From Clostridiales bacterium (GTDB taxonomy: Bacteria > Bacillota > Clostridia > Saccharofermentanales > Saccharofermentanaceae), in assembly GCA_017427465.1 (NCBI GenBank), contig JAFRST010000036.1, positions 31,720 to 95,719 on the forward strand: a stretch of 64,000 nt of DNA, written 5' to 3'. The notes beneath the pieces are model-generated. The model was not told the DNA's origin. It did no database searches and saw only the letters and a program-made list of their open reading frames with translations. Positions 16,537 through 25,068 of the stretch are shown here, piece by piece. Within the stretch, counting starts at the first letter, position 1. Every line of letters starts with the position of its first letter. Made by a program: the position numbers and the translations under genes.

Positions 16537-18951
16537 ATGGGAGTTTCAAAAAGGATCTTATCGTGTGCTTTGGCCACGGTAATGTTGGTATCATTTTGTC
16601 TTTCATCGGCTTCTTGTAAGATGAAATCTTCTGCGGCAAAGAAAGTATCAGATACGGAACCATGGTATACAGCTGCGAGAGTAGAGCTGGATCCGGGGTT
16701 TGAACAGGACCGTTATAACGTGGTATGGCCTGAGGGACCTTACATGTGTCATGACAAATATGTAATGCGTTATTTCGTGTTGGAGAAGGATGTATTCGAA
16801 GGAATGGATATTGATATCGCACGCGATCTTATGGGCATATATGATCAAAGCGGCAACCTGCTAAGTATGATCGATCTTTATGACTACATGGATGAAGAGA
16901 AATCTGAGATTCCTGTTGCATATCAGGTAATCGGATTCGCTGAATGCGAGAAGGGCATTCGTTTATATTATTCTGATCCGTATTTCGTAAGTGCATATTA
17001 TTGTGATATCGATACTGAGACCGGGCGCAAGGTTTGTGACAGGCAGAAGATCGATATCAGTGCAGCCCAGGATACGGAGCGGACCGGAACTGACAAACAG
17101 TATTTTTCACTTCGCAGAGTCAATTTGATTGAAGGTTATGAAGTGTTTGAGTTTGATAATTCAGACTTTACACGCACCAAGCTTGCCGTTGCAAAAGACT
17201 CTGAAATAATAACCTGCATTGACCTGGAAAAAGAGTTCGGAAAAGGTGAGGGAACAATGATTTTTAACTTGACCGGCATCGGCAATGGCAAGGCCATGTT
17301 CGGCTGCTTCGGGAAATCAGATATTTGGGCAGAGCTTGATCTTTCTACGGGAGAAGTAAGCGAGATCCCTGAAGGGAGACCGCTTCCTTATGACTACCAG
17401 TTTTCTTCTACTCCGGATGGAAAAGGATACCTGACTAAGGCTACAGGCATATATGAATACGATCCGGAAAGCGGAGAAGAAAAACAAATAATCAATTTCG
17501 ATAATTGTGATGTAAACCGGTATGAGAGCCAGGATGCATCAGTTCTAAGCCTTGATGATGACAAAGTAATAATCGCAAGCCAAAATAAAATTACGTCAAC
17601 ATTTCTGCTTCCTTCTCCTCAGGTTATTTACACTCTTGAGAAAGCAGATAAGAATCCGAATGCGGGTAAAACAGTTATTACTGTTGCCAGCTTGAACGAC
17701 GGGCTTTCATATGCTGAAGCCGAGGCGCTGAAGATATTTAATGAACAAAGCGGGGATTATTTCGCGCGATTGATCCTGTACGGACAAAGTGAGTATTCTT
17801 CAGACAGTAAAAAGACTGACGTTGATAATGTGGATCGTCAGAGATACAGCGCTATGGCTATGGTAAGCGGCAACCTGATCCTGGATATACGTTCCGGAAC
17901 CGGACCTGATGTTATTCTCGGAGCTTCCCAGTCGGTCGATCTCTTGAATGACTCATATCTTATGGATCTTACTCCGTATCTGGAAAGCAAGAGATTTGAC
18001 TCTTCGGTCTATTATTCGAAAATAATCGAAGCAGCTAAGATCGAGGGGAAGACGTACTATATTCCGACCGCCTTTACGGTCACGGGCATTGCCACTGACG
18101 GTTCAAGGATTGACAATGACCAAAATGGTTTTACATATGATCAGTATGTTTCGTTCGTGAAGCAAAACCTTAACGGAGTCGAACCAGTAACACAAAAATC
18201 CACCCGCTTACATTTCCTGAATCTTTGTGTTCAGAATAACTATTCTCAGTGGCTCACAGACGGGAAAATTGATTTTAACCGGGAAGAATTCCGTGAGATA
18301 GCAAGTTTTTTCCGGGATAATATACCGGAGGGCAAAATCGAAGAACAGAATATGTGGATCTATGGAGACGATAAGCAGGAATATGCCGGTGCTACGTTTA
18401 TAGAAGATCTATATAATGTATCGATTCTTGCCGGCGCCGATTATTACGGTGATAAGATCAGGTTTATGGGTCTTCCCTCGGCTGATGGAAGAGGACCTTC
18501 TGCAAAGGTTTATGATTCCTTCTCGATTACGGAAGGCTCACCGGTAGAAGACGGTGCATATGCTTTCCTTGATATCCTGCTTAGTGAAGATGTTCAGAAT
18601 AACTGGATCGGAGTAATACCGGTTAACCGTGCTGCGGCTGTTTACAGATGTGAATTGATGAAGGCAAACAACCTGATCGGATATAAGAGAACTACAAGTT
18701 TTACTCCGGATCTTATAGAGGTCTCTTATCAGGAAGATCTGCGCAGGCAAGGACTTTTTGATCCTGCTACAAAACTCGATGAGATATATCTTGAGATGCT
18801 TGACAATGTCGACTCGATCATGATCCCGGATAATTCAGTGCTGATGATCGTGTCAGAAGAGATGCCGCCATACTTTATCGATCAGAAAAATATCGACGAT
18901 GTGATTTCTACGATAAACAGCAGAACGCAGGTAGTATTCTCCGAGAGATAG
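16537..18951 (+). CDS. Large extracellular solute-binding-like lipoprotein
   Basis: The 804-residue protein begins with a basic N-terminus, a hydrophobic stretch and a lipobox-like SSASC (Cys27), so it is probably a membrane-anchored lipoprotein. Residues about 40-380 are rich in beta segments and resemble a propeller-like domain. From about residue 385 (TVASLNDGLSYAEAEALKIFNEQSG) it resembles family 1 ABC solute-binding proteins, with TGPDVILGA, YIPTAFTVTGIATD and YAFLDILLSEDVQNNWI. ATG 16537 is chosen because GGGGAGG stands 7 bases upstream; a start at 16519 would lie before that site. No permease or ATPase gene is adjacent, so the protein may be a sensor or share a transporter encoded elsewhere. 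Confidence 0.88.
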   Translation: MGVSKRILSCALATVMLVSFCLSSASCKMKSSAAKKVSDTEPWYTAARVELDPGFEQDRYNVVWPEGPYMCHDKYVMRYFVLEKDVFEGMDIDIARDLMGIYDQSGNLLSMIDLYDYMDEEKSEIPVAYQVIGFAECEKGIRLYYSDPYFVSAYYCDIDTETGRKVCDRQKIDISAAQDTERTGTDKQYFSLRRVNLIEGYEVFEFDNSDFTRTKLAVAKDSEIITCIDLEKEFGKGEGTMIFNLTGIGNGKAMFGCFGKSDIWAELDLSTGEVSEIPEGRPLPYDYQFSSTPDGKGYLTKATGIYEYDPESGEEKQIINFDNCDVNRYESQDASVLSLDDDKVIIASQNKITSTFLLPSPQVIYTLEKADKNPNAGKTVITVASLNDGLSYAEAEALKIFNEQSGDYFARLILYGQSEYSSDSKKTDVDNVDRQRYSAMAMVSGNLILDIRSGTGPDVILGASQSVDLLNDSYLMDLTPYLESKRFDSSVYYSKIIEAAKIEGKTYYIPTAFTVTGIATDGSRIDNDQNGFTYDQYVSFVKQNLNGVEPVTQKSTRLHFLNLCVQNNYSQWLTDGKIDFNREEFREIASFFRDNIPEGKIEEQNMWIYGDDKQEYAGATFIEDLYNVSILAGADYYGDKIRFMGLPSADGRGPSAKVYDSFSITEGSPVEDGAYAFLDILLSEDVQNNWIGVIPVNRAAAVYRCELMKANNLIGYKRTTSFTPDLIEVSYQEDLRRQGLFDPATKLDEIYLEMLDNVDSIMIPDNSVLMIVSEEMPPYFIDQKNIDDVISTINSRTQVVFSER

Positions 18952-19062
18952 CTTTTATGCTGATAAGGCACCGCGCGATATGTTTTCCCTGCGTGCGATA
19001 TAATAGGAATGTCACGGATATTTTTCGTGAGAAGACCGACGGGGAGGAATACGGGCGAAGCT

Positions 19063-19746
19063 ATGACATTTGATACTGCTAATACGGGAAAGTATATTTT
19101 TGACGGCAGGCAGAATCTTACTGCTGACGAGTATTTGGCACTTGAGAAGGAGTACTATGCCAGGCTTAAGAGCAATCCTTCGAGTGCATATAAAAATATG
19201 TCTTTAACCAATATCGCAGATATTACAAATCAGGTGGCGACGTATATAATTATCGGTCTGGCAGTCATCCTTCCGCTTTTGTCATGGCTTTTATTCTTCA
19301 AGGATCTCCCGGGTTACTTTAAGCTGTTTGCGACTATCGGTGTTACTCTGACCGGAATCGGAATAATGCTTTTTGTGAAGCTGGTTTTAAGACTTACCGT
19401 AAGACAGAGGGTATATTCGGAAGCGGTTGACGCTGAGTGTATCGGGTATGCCAGATACTTTGAATCAGACAGCGGCGAGAACGCATTCCCCGATAGCGGC
19501 ACACCTATGGTTTCGCCTGTTTTTACATACAGGTATGGGGGCGTCGTTTATACAGGCTGCTATGACGGCTTTGAGATTTCAAAAGAATGCTCTGTTGCAC
19601 TTGGTCCTGTAAAGATCAACATCTCTCCTGAGCATCCGGAAGCTATTTATAATCAGCGTGCTCAGCAAAAGGACCTGTTCATACTGTTTGCAGTAACGTT
19701 TGTTGTGATCGGAATTATATTAACGGTTTTAGGAAACAGTTTTTAA
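19063..19746 (+). CDS. Membrane protein of unknown function
   Basis: The protein has about 227 residues. The N-terminal 60 residues are hydrophilic (MTFDTANTGKYIFDG). Two membrane helices lie near residues 62-84 and 93-115. A soluble domain follows (VDAECIGYARYFES, VFTYRYGGVVYTG) that resembles the DUF3592 beta-domain, and a final helix is near the C-terminus. The start is uncertain. ATG 19063 is preferred because a TATAAT at 18999-19004 would place transcription start at about 19011, inside the longer frame that begins at ATG 19009. The GGGGAGG near 19040 is too distant to decide. It precedes the SMI1-like gene by 9 bases. Function is not known. Confidence 0.7.
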   Translation: MTFDTANTGKYIFDGRQNLTADEYLALEKEYYARLKSNPSSAYKNMSLTNIADITNQVATYIIIGLAVILPLLSWLLFFKDLPGYFKLFATIGVTLTGIGIMLFVKLVLRLTVRQRVYSEAVDAECIGYARYFESDSGENAFPDSGTPMVSPVFTYRYGGVVYTGCYDGFEISKECSVALGPVKINISPEHPEAIYNQRAQQKDLFILFAVTFVVIGIILTVLGNSF

Positions 19747-19755
19747 GGAGTGATC

Positions 19756-20136
19756 ATGGGCAATTGGAACGAATTCGAGTTTAACGAACCGTACGAGGGA
19801 GATGCTGTTGCTGAGATCAACGGTATAGCCCTGCCTCAACAGTACATTGACTTTATGCTTCAGCACAATGGCGGAGAGGGCGATATAGGTGAGACCTGGT
19901 TTGTCTTGTATCCTTTGGAAGAATTGGAAGAGATAAATCAGGATTACGAAGTGTCAGAGTATCTGCCGGGAATGATTATAATCGGATCCAATGGCGGCGG
20001 TGAATTCTATGGAATAGATTCTGACGGAAGCTATTTTAATGTCCCGGAAACGATGGAAGAAGATTGCATCACTTATTTCGGAACGGATCTTGATATGTTG
20101 CCGGATAAGATAAATGAATTCTGGAAAGAACAGTAA
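19756..20136 (+). CDS. SMI1/KNR4 (SUKH) family protein
   Basis: The 126-residue soluble protein shows the SUKH-superfamily pattern: LPQQYIDFMLQHNGGEG near the start, then a hydrophobic and acidic middle, and MIIIGSNGGGEFYGID. Members often act as immunity proteins against polymorphic toxins or contact-dependent nucleases, but many genomes carry lone copies with unknown roles. No toxin gene is adjacent. ATG 19756 is used because AAGGAG at 19745-19750 precedes it with correct spacing; a GTG at 19750 would overlap that site. It probably shares a transcript with the membrane protein upstream. Confidence 0.85.
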   Translation: MGNWNEFEFNEPYEGDAVAEINGIALPQQYIDFMLQHNGGEGDIGETWFVLYPLEELEEINQDYEVSEYLPGMIIIGSNGGGEFYGIDSDGSYFNVPETMEEDCITYFGTDLDMLPDKINEFWKEQ

Positions 20137-20152
20137 ATAACCGGGAGAAAAC

Positions 20153-20851
20153 ATGATCATCCTCTTTGATTATTTCGAGACTCTTCTTAACAGCAGGAGC
20201 ATAGATTTTAACCGCGGACTAAAAGTTTTCTGGGAAAACAATTACCGGGACAAATGCACGTTTGAAGACATGAAAACATATGGAGAGGAATTATTCCAAG
20301 TGCTCCTGTCCAAGCATGCTGAAGGCATTGAGTTTCCTTTTGTAAAAGAAGAACTGCCGCTTTATGCAGATAAGTTCGGCGGCGATAAGATTTCCATGAG
20401 CGTTGAGGAAGAAGCTGATTTCCTGATGCTCTGTAATGACTTTGAACCGGATCCGGGCATAGAGGATTTTGTTAAGGTCTGCAGCGAAAAGAATATCCCC
20501 ATGTATGTCTTATCCAACAGCGGGTTCAGAGGTGAAGCACTCATGGATATACTTAACAGGTTCGGAATGGGCAAGTTCTTTAATGCTCTCTGGTCCAGCG
20601 CGGACTACGGAAAAATAAAACCATGTAAAGAGTTTTTTGAACTTGCGGTAAGAAAAGCTTTGGAAGACAATCCTTCGGAAAGACGTGAGGATATTGTCTT
20701 TATCGGTGATATCTATGAGACTGATGTGATCGGCGCCTGTAATGCAGGCATAAAGTCTGCATGGTTCAATAAAAAGAATGAGATAGATGACAAAGGTCTT
20801 GCCACATATATCTGCACATCACCTGACCAGCTGTCCGTGATTATCAGATAA
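20153..20851 (+). CDS. HAD-superfamily hydrolase
   Basis: The 232-residue cytoplasmic protein starts with motif I IILFDYFETLL, where the first Asp is the nucleophile. The usual second Asp of DxD is Phe here, and the position holds the sequence D-Y-F-E-T. Motif II is YVLSNSG, the conserved Lys is in YGKIKPCKEFFELAV, and motif IV is FIGDIYETDVIGACNAG with paired acidic residues. It has a helical cap between motifs I and II. The lack of the second Asp suggests a dehalogenase-like or otherwise altered branch of the family. The substrate is unknown. GGGAG precedes the ATG. Confidence 0.88.
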   Translation: MIILFDYFETLLNSRSIDFNRGLKVFWENNYRDKCTFEDMKTYGEELFQVLLSKHAEGIEFPFVKEELPLYADKFGGDKISMSVEEEADFLMLCNDFEPDPGIEDFVKVCSEKNIPMYVLSNSGFRGEALMDILNRFGMGKFFNALWSSADYGKIKPCKEFFELAVRKALEDNPSERREDIVFIGDIYETDVIGACNAGIKSAWFNKKNEIDDKGLATYICTSPDQLSVIIR

Positions 20852-20919
20852 GACGCTTGTTTTTGGGACAATCTTTTCATCAGGTGTCCGGTTTAAAAAT
20901 CCGCTTATTGAATTTGTGC

Positions 20920-20925
20920 TAAAAT
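20920..20925 (+). promoter_or_regulatory. Extended -10 promoter for the Nudix gene
   Basis: TAAAAT is preceded by TGC (TG-N extended -10), with no good -35. The predicted start is near 20932 and the Nudix start at 20982. Similar TG-N-TANAAT elements occur at 23857, 36851, 48992 and 55320. Confidence 0.45.
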
Positions 20926-20981
20926 GGCTCTGTCTGCGGGCAGGGCCTTCAGATAAATGTGTGATCGAGTGGGATTTTTAT

Positions 20982-21506
20982 ATGGAACTTTGGGATCTTT
21001 ACGACAGAGAAGGCAATAAAACAGACGGGACATGGGAAAGAAAGCACGGGAATAATAATGATCTTCCCGAAGGAAGATATCATCTGGTCTGCGATATCCT
21101 GGTCAAGCACACTGACGGTTCATATCTTCTGACCAAGAGGCATCCTGATAAGGATATTTGCCCCGGTTTCTGGGAGCTCGGTGCAGGCGGTGCGGCACAG
21201 CAGGGTGAAGGTCCTGAAGAGTGTGCGTTAAGAGAGCTTTTCGAAGAGACAGGACTTAAGGCAGACTGCCTTGAATTCGTCAGCAGATCAGTAAGCGATT
21301 TTAGTCACAGCATATATTTCTCTTATCTTGCTATAGTAAGCTCAGATAAGGATTCTGTAGTCCTGCAGGAAGGCGAGACTACAGATTACAAGTGGGTTGA
21401 TGCTAAAGGCCTCCTGGAATATGCGGATTCCGATCTTGCCATGAAGCACCATGTGGAAAGATACCGCGATTATCTTAATGAACTGGGCAGGGAAATCACC
21501 TCATAA
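20982..21506 (+). CDS. Nudix hydrolase
   Basis: The 174-residue protein begins MELWDLYDREGNKT, the opening shared by a group of Nudix enzymes related to isopentenyl-diphosphate isomerase. The Nudix box GAAQQGEGPEECALRELFEETG fits G-x5-E-x7-RE-U-x-EE-x-G-U and would bind the catalytic metal. Substrate cannot be deduced. An upstream in-frame start at 20916 would lie before the predicted transcript start, so 20982 is chosen although its ribosome site is weak. It overlaps the MATE gene by one base, so the two may be co-translated. Confidence 0.88.
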   Translation: MELWDLYDREGNKTDGTWERKHGNNNDLPEGRYHLVCDILVKHTDGSYLLTKRHPDKDICPGFWELGAGGAAQQGEGPEECALRELFEETGLKADCLEFVSRSVSDFSHSIYFSYLAIVSSDKDSVVLQEGETTDYKWVDAKGLLEYADSDLAMKHHVERYRDYLNELGREITS

Positions 21507-22849
21507 TGAACAAGTACAATTCGCAATATGAGAAGATGACTCAGGAGCCGGTACCGCGCCTGATCGTTAAGCTCGGCATACCGACCATGATCAGCATGTT
21601 CGTCACCACGATATACAATATGGCGGACTCCTATTTTGTCGGTCAGATCAACACATCTGCGAGTGGCGCTACGGGTGTTGTTCTGGGACTTATGGCTATC
21701 CTTCAGGCTGTCGGATTCATGTTCGGCCACGGAAGCGGCAGCATCATAAGCAGAAAGCTTGGACAAAAGGACGTCGAGAACGCGAGAACGTTCGCGGCTA
21801 CAGGCTTTTATTCGGCTTTGATAGCCGGATTTGTTTTCCTCATAGCAGGCAGTTTTTTCTTAACTCCGCTTATGAAGCTTTTGGGAAGCACGCCGACCAT
21901 TCTTCCTTATGCCCGTACTTATGCCATCTGCATTCTCTGCGCTGCTCCGGCGTTAGTGTCGAGCTGCGTAATGAATAACATCTTAAGATATGAAGGTCGT
22001 GCGTTCTTTGCCATGATAGGCCTTACTTCAGGCGGAATATTAAATATATTCCTGGATATGCTTTTCATGCAGAAGATGGGAATGGGCATATTCGGTGCTG
22101 GTCTTGCTACAGCGATCTCACAGTACGTTTCATGGGCTTTGCTCCTTACGATGTTTATACTCAAAAAGACGCAAACTTCGCTGTCAGTCAAGTATGTGAA
22201 GTTCAATGCGTCAACGCTCGGCAATATCGTGACTACGGGTCTTCCAAGCCTTGCGCGTCAGGGTCTTGCAAGTTTGTCTACTATGTTCCTTAACAATGCG
22301 GCAGGTGTATACGGAGATGCCGCGATCGCCGCAATGGCTATTACTAACAGGATCAGCATGTTTATCTTCAGCGCGGTGCTCGGTATCGGACAGGGCTTCC
22401 AGCCGGTCTGCGGATTTAATTTCGGAGCGAAAAAATATTCGCGTGTCCGCCGGGGCTTCTTCTTTACATTGAACTTCGGCACGTTGCTGCTCGGTATTGC
22501 TTCTATGGCTGTCTTTTTTAATGCCGGTTCATGCATTCAGCTTTTCAGGGATGATCCGGAAGTTATACTTATCGGCACACCTGCTCTCTGCGCGCAGTGT
22601 TTAGCGCTCGTTATCGTGCCTTTTCAGGTATGCAATAACATGATGTTCCAGAGCATCGGTTATAAATTCAATGCGACATTCCTGTCTTCGTTAAGGAACG
22701 GATTGGTATTCATACCGATCCTTCTGGTCTTCAGCCGGGTCTTCGGCCTTACGGGGATTCAGATCGCGCAGGCTGTAGCTGATGTAATAACAAGCATCGT
22801 GTGCATACCGTTTACAGTAAGGTTTTTCAAGAACATCCCAAAAGATTAA
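21506..22849 (+). CDS. MATE family efflux transporter
   Basis: The 447-residue integral membrane protein has about 12 helices in two similar halves. PRLIVKLGIPTMISMFVTTIYNMADSYFVG is the family opening, and IGQGFQPVCGFNFGAKKYSRVR is the second-half loop signature. MATE proteins export cationic or aromatic compounds with Na+ or H+ antiport, and the substrate is not predictable here. It follows the Nudix gene with a TAATG overlap. Its stop overlaps the end of the oppositely oriented SdpI-like gene by four bases. Confidence 0.94.
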   Translation: MNKYNSQYEKMTQEPVPRLIVKLGIPTMISMFVTTIYNMADSYFVGQINTSASGATGVVLGLMAILQAVGFMFGHGSGSIISRKLGQKDVENARTFAATGFYSALIAGFVFLIAGSFFLTPLMKLLGSTPTILPYARTYAICILCAAPALVSSCVMNNILRYEGRAFFAMIGLTSGGILNIFLDMLFMQKMGMGIFGAGLATAISQYVSWALLLTMFILKKTQTSLSVKYVKFNASTLGNIVTTGLPSLARQGLASLSTMFLNNAAGVYGDAAIAAMAITNRISMFIFSAVLGIGQGFQPVCGFNFGAKKYSRVRRGFFFTLNFGTLLLGIASMAVFFNAGSCIQLFRDDPEVILIGTPALCAQCLALVIVPFQVCNNMMFQSIGYKFNATFLSSLRNGLVFIPILLVFSRVFGLTGIQIAQAVADVITSIVCIPFTVRFFKNIPKD

Positions 22850-23484
22850 CGGGATACAGCATATGAGTATATTCCGGCGACTACGACCAGAATGACCGTT
22901 CCCCACAGCAATAGAGCGACCGCTCCGCTTGTTCCGCCGATCATGGCGAATGCTTCGATGAGGAACAGAATACCAAGTAAGACCATGAGCATGCCTGTGA
23001 AACGCTGGGTCTTGTTCCAGGCGTCTTCATCATCCATGATCCACGGGAATCTTACGCCTATCCAGCCGTTGGGCCTTACAGTCGGAATGACATTTCCTAA
23101 ACCTGCGAAAATGATCCCGATCAATATCATTGTTATTGTCATGTCATTGATAGGGTACCCGAACGCTTCGATCAGCATCATTCCCTGTAATGAACAGGAT
23201 AATAGAGGCCAGATGAATAGTATGCTCGCAAATACCTTGGGCGATTTCTCCATAAAAGAATGAAGCGCAACCGCAAGGATCAGTGCAAGTCCCGCACAAA
23301 TGCCCGGAAGCAATGAAATACTCAGCATTTTGTTTGCGTATGCATCAGCTTCACCTGCAATGCTGTAATGGATCGGAAGCTGGTCCGGAAGCTTGTCATA
23401 AAGGATCAAACCTATAGCAAACGGCAGCAAACTGATCACGATACATAAGACAGATACTAATATCCCTTTATTCCTGTTTGTCAT
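22846..23484 (-). CDS. SdpI/DUF1648 family membrane protein
   Basis: The 212-residue protein has about six membrane helices. The N-terminal DUF1648 motif is LYDKLPDQLPIHYSIAGEADAYA, and RPNGWIGVRFPWIMDDEDAWNKTQRFTG is the SdpI/YhfL signature. In Bacillus subtilis SdpI confers immunity to the SdpC toxin and anchors the autorepressor SdpR. The upstream ArsR-type gene overlaps its start by 17 bases, so the pair matches an sdpRI operon. No sdpABC toxin genes are in the window, so the protein may respond to a foreign signal or have another role. Confidence 0.88.
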   Translation of the reverse strand: MTNRNKGILVSVLCIVISLLPFAIGLILYDKLPDQLPIHYSIAGEADAYANKMLSISLLPGICAGLALILAVALHSFMEKSPKVFASILFIWPLLSCSLQGMMLIEAFGYPINDMTITMILIGIIFAGLGNVIPTVRPNGWIGVRFPWIMDDEDAWNKTQRFTGMLMVLLGILFLIEAFAMIGGTSGAVALLLWGTVILVVVAGIYSYAVSR

Positions 23485-23752
23485 CTGAACTATCCCCCTT
23501 CAGATCACTAAGCCAAAGCATCATTTCTTCCACGACGGTCATGTTAAGTCCGTAGTAGATGAAGTTCTTTTCCTTCTTCTCATAAATGAGGTCTGCTTTT
23601 TTAAGTACCGACAGGTGGTATGACACCGTTGCCCCGGTCATATCGAAATTAGATGCGATATCACCGGCCGACATCATGCCGCCCTTAAGCATAGTCAGTA
23701 TCCGCCTTCTTACCGGATCTGATAAAGCTTTAAATGTATCTTCAAAAGCCAT
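23468..23752 (-). CDS. ArsR-family (SdpR-like) autorepressor
   Basis: The 94-residue winged-helix protein begins MAFEDTFKALSDPVRRRIL, followed by AGDIASNFDMTGATVSYHLSVLKKADLI (recognition helix region) and the wing EKKEKNFIYYGLN. It has no metal-binding Cys cluster, which fits the SdpR branch of ArsR proteins. I prefer ATG 23752, preceded by AGGTG, over in-frame codons farther upstream because the protein then starts at the conserved helix. It is translated with the SdpI-like gene. The perfect inverted repeat at 23761-23782, just before the start, is a strong candidate operator for autorepression. Confidence 0.9.
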   Translation of the reverse strand: MAFEDTFKALSDPVRRRILTMLKGGMMSAGDIASNFDMTGATVSYHLSVLKKADLIYEKKEKNFIYYGLNMTVVEEMMLWLSDLKGDSSDDKQE

Positions 23753-23760
23753 AAGACACC

Positions 23761-23782
23761 TATTTAGAAATCTATCTAAATA
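23761..23782. promoter_or_regulatory. Operator for the SdpR-like repressor
   Basis: TATTTAGA (23761-23768) and TCTAAATA (23775-23782) form a perfect 8-bp inverted repeat around AATCTA, directly upstream of the repressor start on the minus strand. AT-rich palindromes of this kind are typical ArsR-family sites. Confidence 0.65.
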
Positions 23783-23856
23783 GTATTGCCGCCGGTTCAA
23801 TTTGTCAATGATTTTTGGTATTAACCGGATTGCGATTACAATTCTATAGTGAATGG

Positions 23857-23862
23857 TATAAT
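23857..23862 (+). promoter_or_regulatory. Extended -10 promoter for the Ser/Thr-rich lipoprotein gene
   Basis: TGGTATAAT with TATAAT at 23857-23862; a weak TTACAA at 23836-23841 is 15 bases upstream. The predicted start near 23869 gives a leader of about 45 bases. Confidence 0.5.
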
Positions 23863-23914
23863 TACCGTGTCCGAAGGTAACTTCAGACGAAAAAACTTTT
23901 ATATGGGGAAAAAT

Positions 23915-24811
23915 ATGAAAAGAGTAAAAATCTGTGCATTGGCACTAAGCGCATGCATGGCTGCCGGAGCCATGGCAGGCTGCAAGAAGACAGAAGAAAC
24001 TTCTGTACCATCCGGAAGCATCTTGGATACTGTAACATCTGAGAGCAGTTCTGAAGCTGAGACTTCAGGTACTATCTCTGAATCGGTAACACCTGAGAGC
24101 AGCTCGGAAGCTACATCTGAAGACACCCAATCTACTTCAGAATCTAAAGCTACATCTGCGCCGAGCGACACTAAGGCAACAAGCGGTGATGATTCAAATA
24201 TCTCTTTGGATGCGGAAAGCCAGGAGTATGCCAATACTTTTGTAACTAACTTTGTTGAGCAGTATTTCTGGGATTTTGACAGTTCTTCAGCTGAGCTTGA
24301 CCGTTACCTTGATTTTGTTCATATCCATCTCAAGATCAATTCAAGAGATTCTGTTACCGATGTTAAGAATGGTGAACTTACCTTTGAGACATTTACGGTT
24401 GAGAAGGCCCAGACGGTCGTCGGCAGATATTTCGGTAAAGGTCTGAAGGAAGAAGACTGCAAGAATCTTTCTGCTCCTCCGGATGCCTATGGAGATTTTG
24501 CTGCAGGACCTTACTACAAAGACGGTAAGATCTGGTATCAGGCAGGCGCAGGTGAGAGTTACAACCGTATCGGTATTGTAGATACCATTAAGAATAACGG
24601 TAACGGAACTCTGACAATAAAGTTCACTGTATATGAGATCGATCTTGACACATTCTCTTCGCTCGACAGCAACGGCCTTAAGGCTTACTACAAGCTCAGT
24701 CCCGGAAAGGCATCAATGGACAAGACGCTCAAAAAAGTCTCTTACGGATCGGCAGTTGTTGATGTAGGACAATCAGGATCATATCTTCTGAAGTCTTATG
24801 ATATTGCCTGA
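23915..24811 (+). CDS. Ser/Thr-rich lipoprotein of unknown function
   Basis: The 298-residue protein begins MKRVKICALALSACMAAGAMAGC with the lipidation Cys at residue 23. A low-complexity Ser/Thr/Glu linker runs to about residue 95. A C-terminal domain of about 190 residues follows (FVTNFVEQYFWDFDSSSAEL, then beta-rich segments such as GTLTIKFTVYEIDLDTF). It is probably anchored on the outer face of the membrane. ATG 23915 is preferred because GGGGA precedes it; in-frame ATGs at 23849 and 23903 lie before that site. No named family was recognised. The linker is similar in style to that of the NlpC/P60 lipoprotein at the right end. Confidence 0.85.
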   Translation: MKRVKICALALSACMAAGAMAGCKKTEETSVPSGSILDTVTSESSSEAETSGTISESVTPESSSEATSEDTQSTSESKATSAPSDTKATSGDDSNISLDAESQEYANTFVTNFVEQYFWDFDSSSAELDRYLDFVHIHLKINSRDSVTDVKNGELTFETFTVEKAQTVVGRYFGKGLKEEDCKNLSAPPDAYGDFAAGPYYKDGKIWYQAGAGESYNRIGIVDTIKNNGNGTLTIKFTVYEIDLDTFSSLDSNGLKAYYKLSPGKASMDKTLKKVSYGSAVVDVGQSGSYLLKSYDIA

Positions 24812-24870
24812 TAAGTAATATAAAGATTTGTAAAAAGAGAAATAACCTGTCCATATAGGGTGACAGTATT

Positions 24871-25068
24871 ATGAATAAAAGGAAGATCGCAATTATGGCC
24901 GCGGGAGCGTTGTCCATGATTACGGTCTTCTTTTTAGTGGAAATGTTAAAGCATGGCAAAAAGCATAAGCTGCCTTTAGACAAAACTTATTCCGCAGTTC
25001 TTTTATCAGTCAGTATATCGATAATAAGAGCCCAGCGAGCGACCTGGACAGGGTTTTCCTTGGGATAG
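24871..25068 (+). CDS. Possible small membrane protein
   Basis: The 65-residue frame starts MNKRKIAIMAAGALSMITVFFLVEMLKHGKKHKL, with one hydrophobic helix after a basic start, which looks like a genuine small membrane protein. The last third overlaps the 3' end of the VTT-PlsC gene on the other strand by 82 bases and has no clear coding character. No good ribosome site is seen. It is listed as doubtful. Confidence 0.25.
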   Translation: MNKRKIAIMAAGALSMITVFFLVEMLKHGKKHKLPLDKTYSAVLLSVSISIIRAQRATWTGFSLG

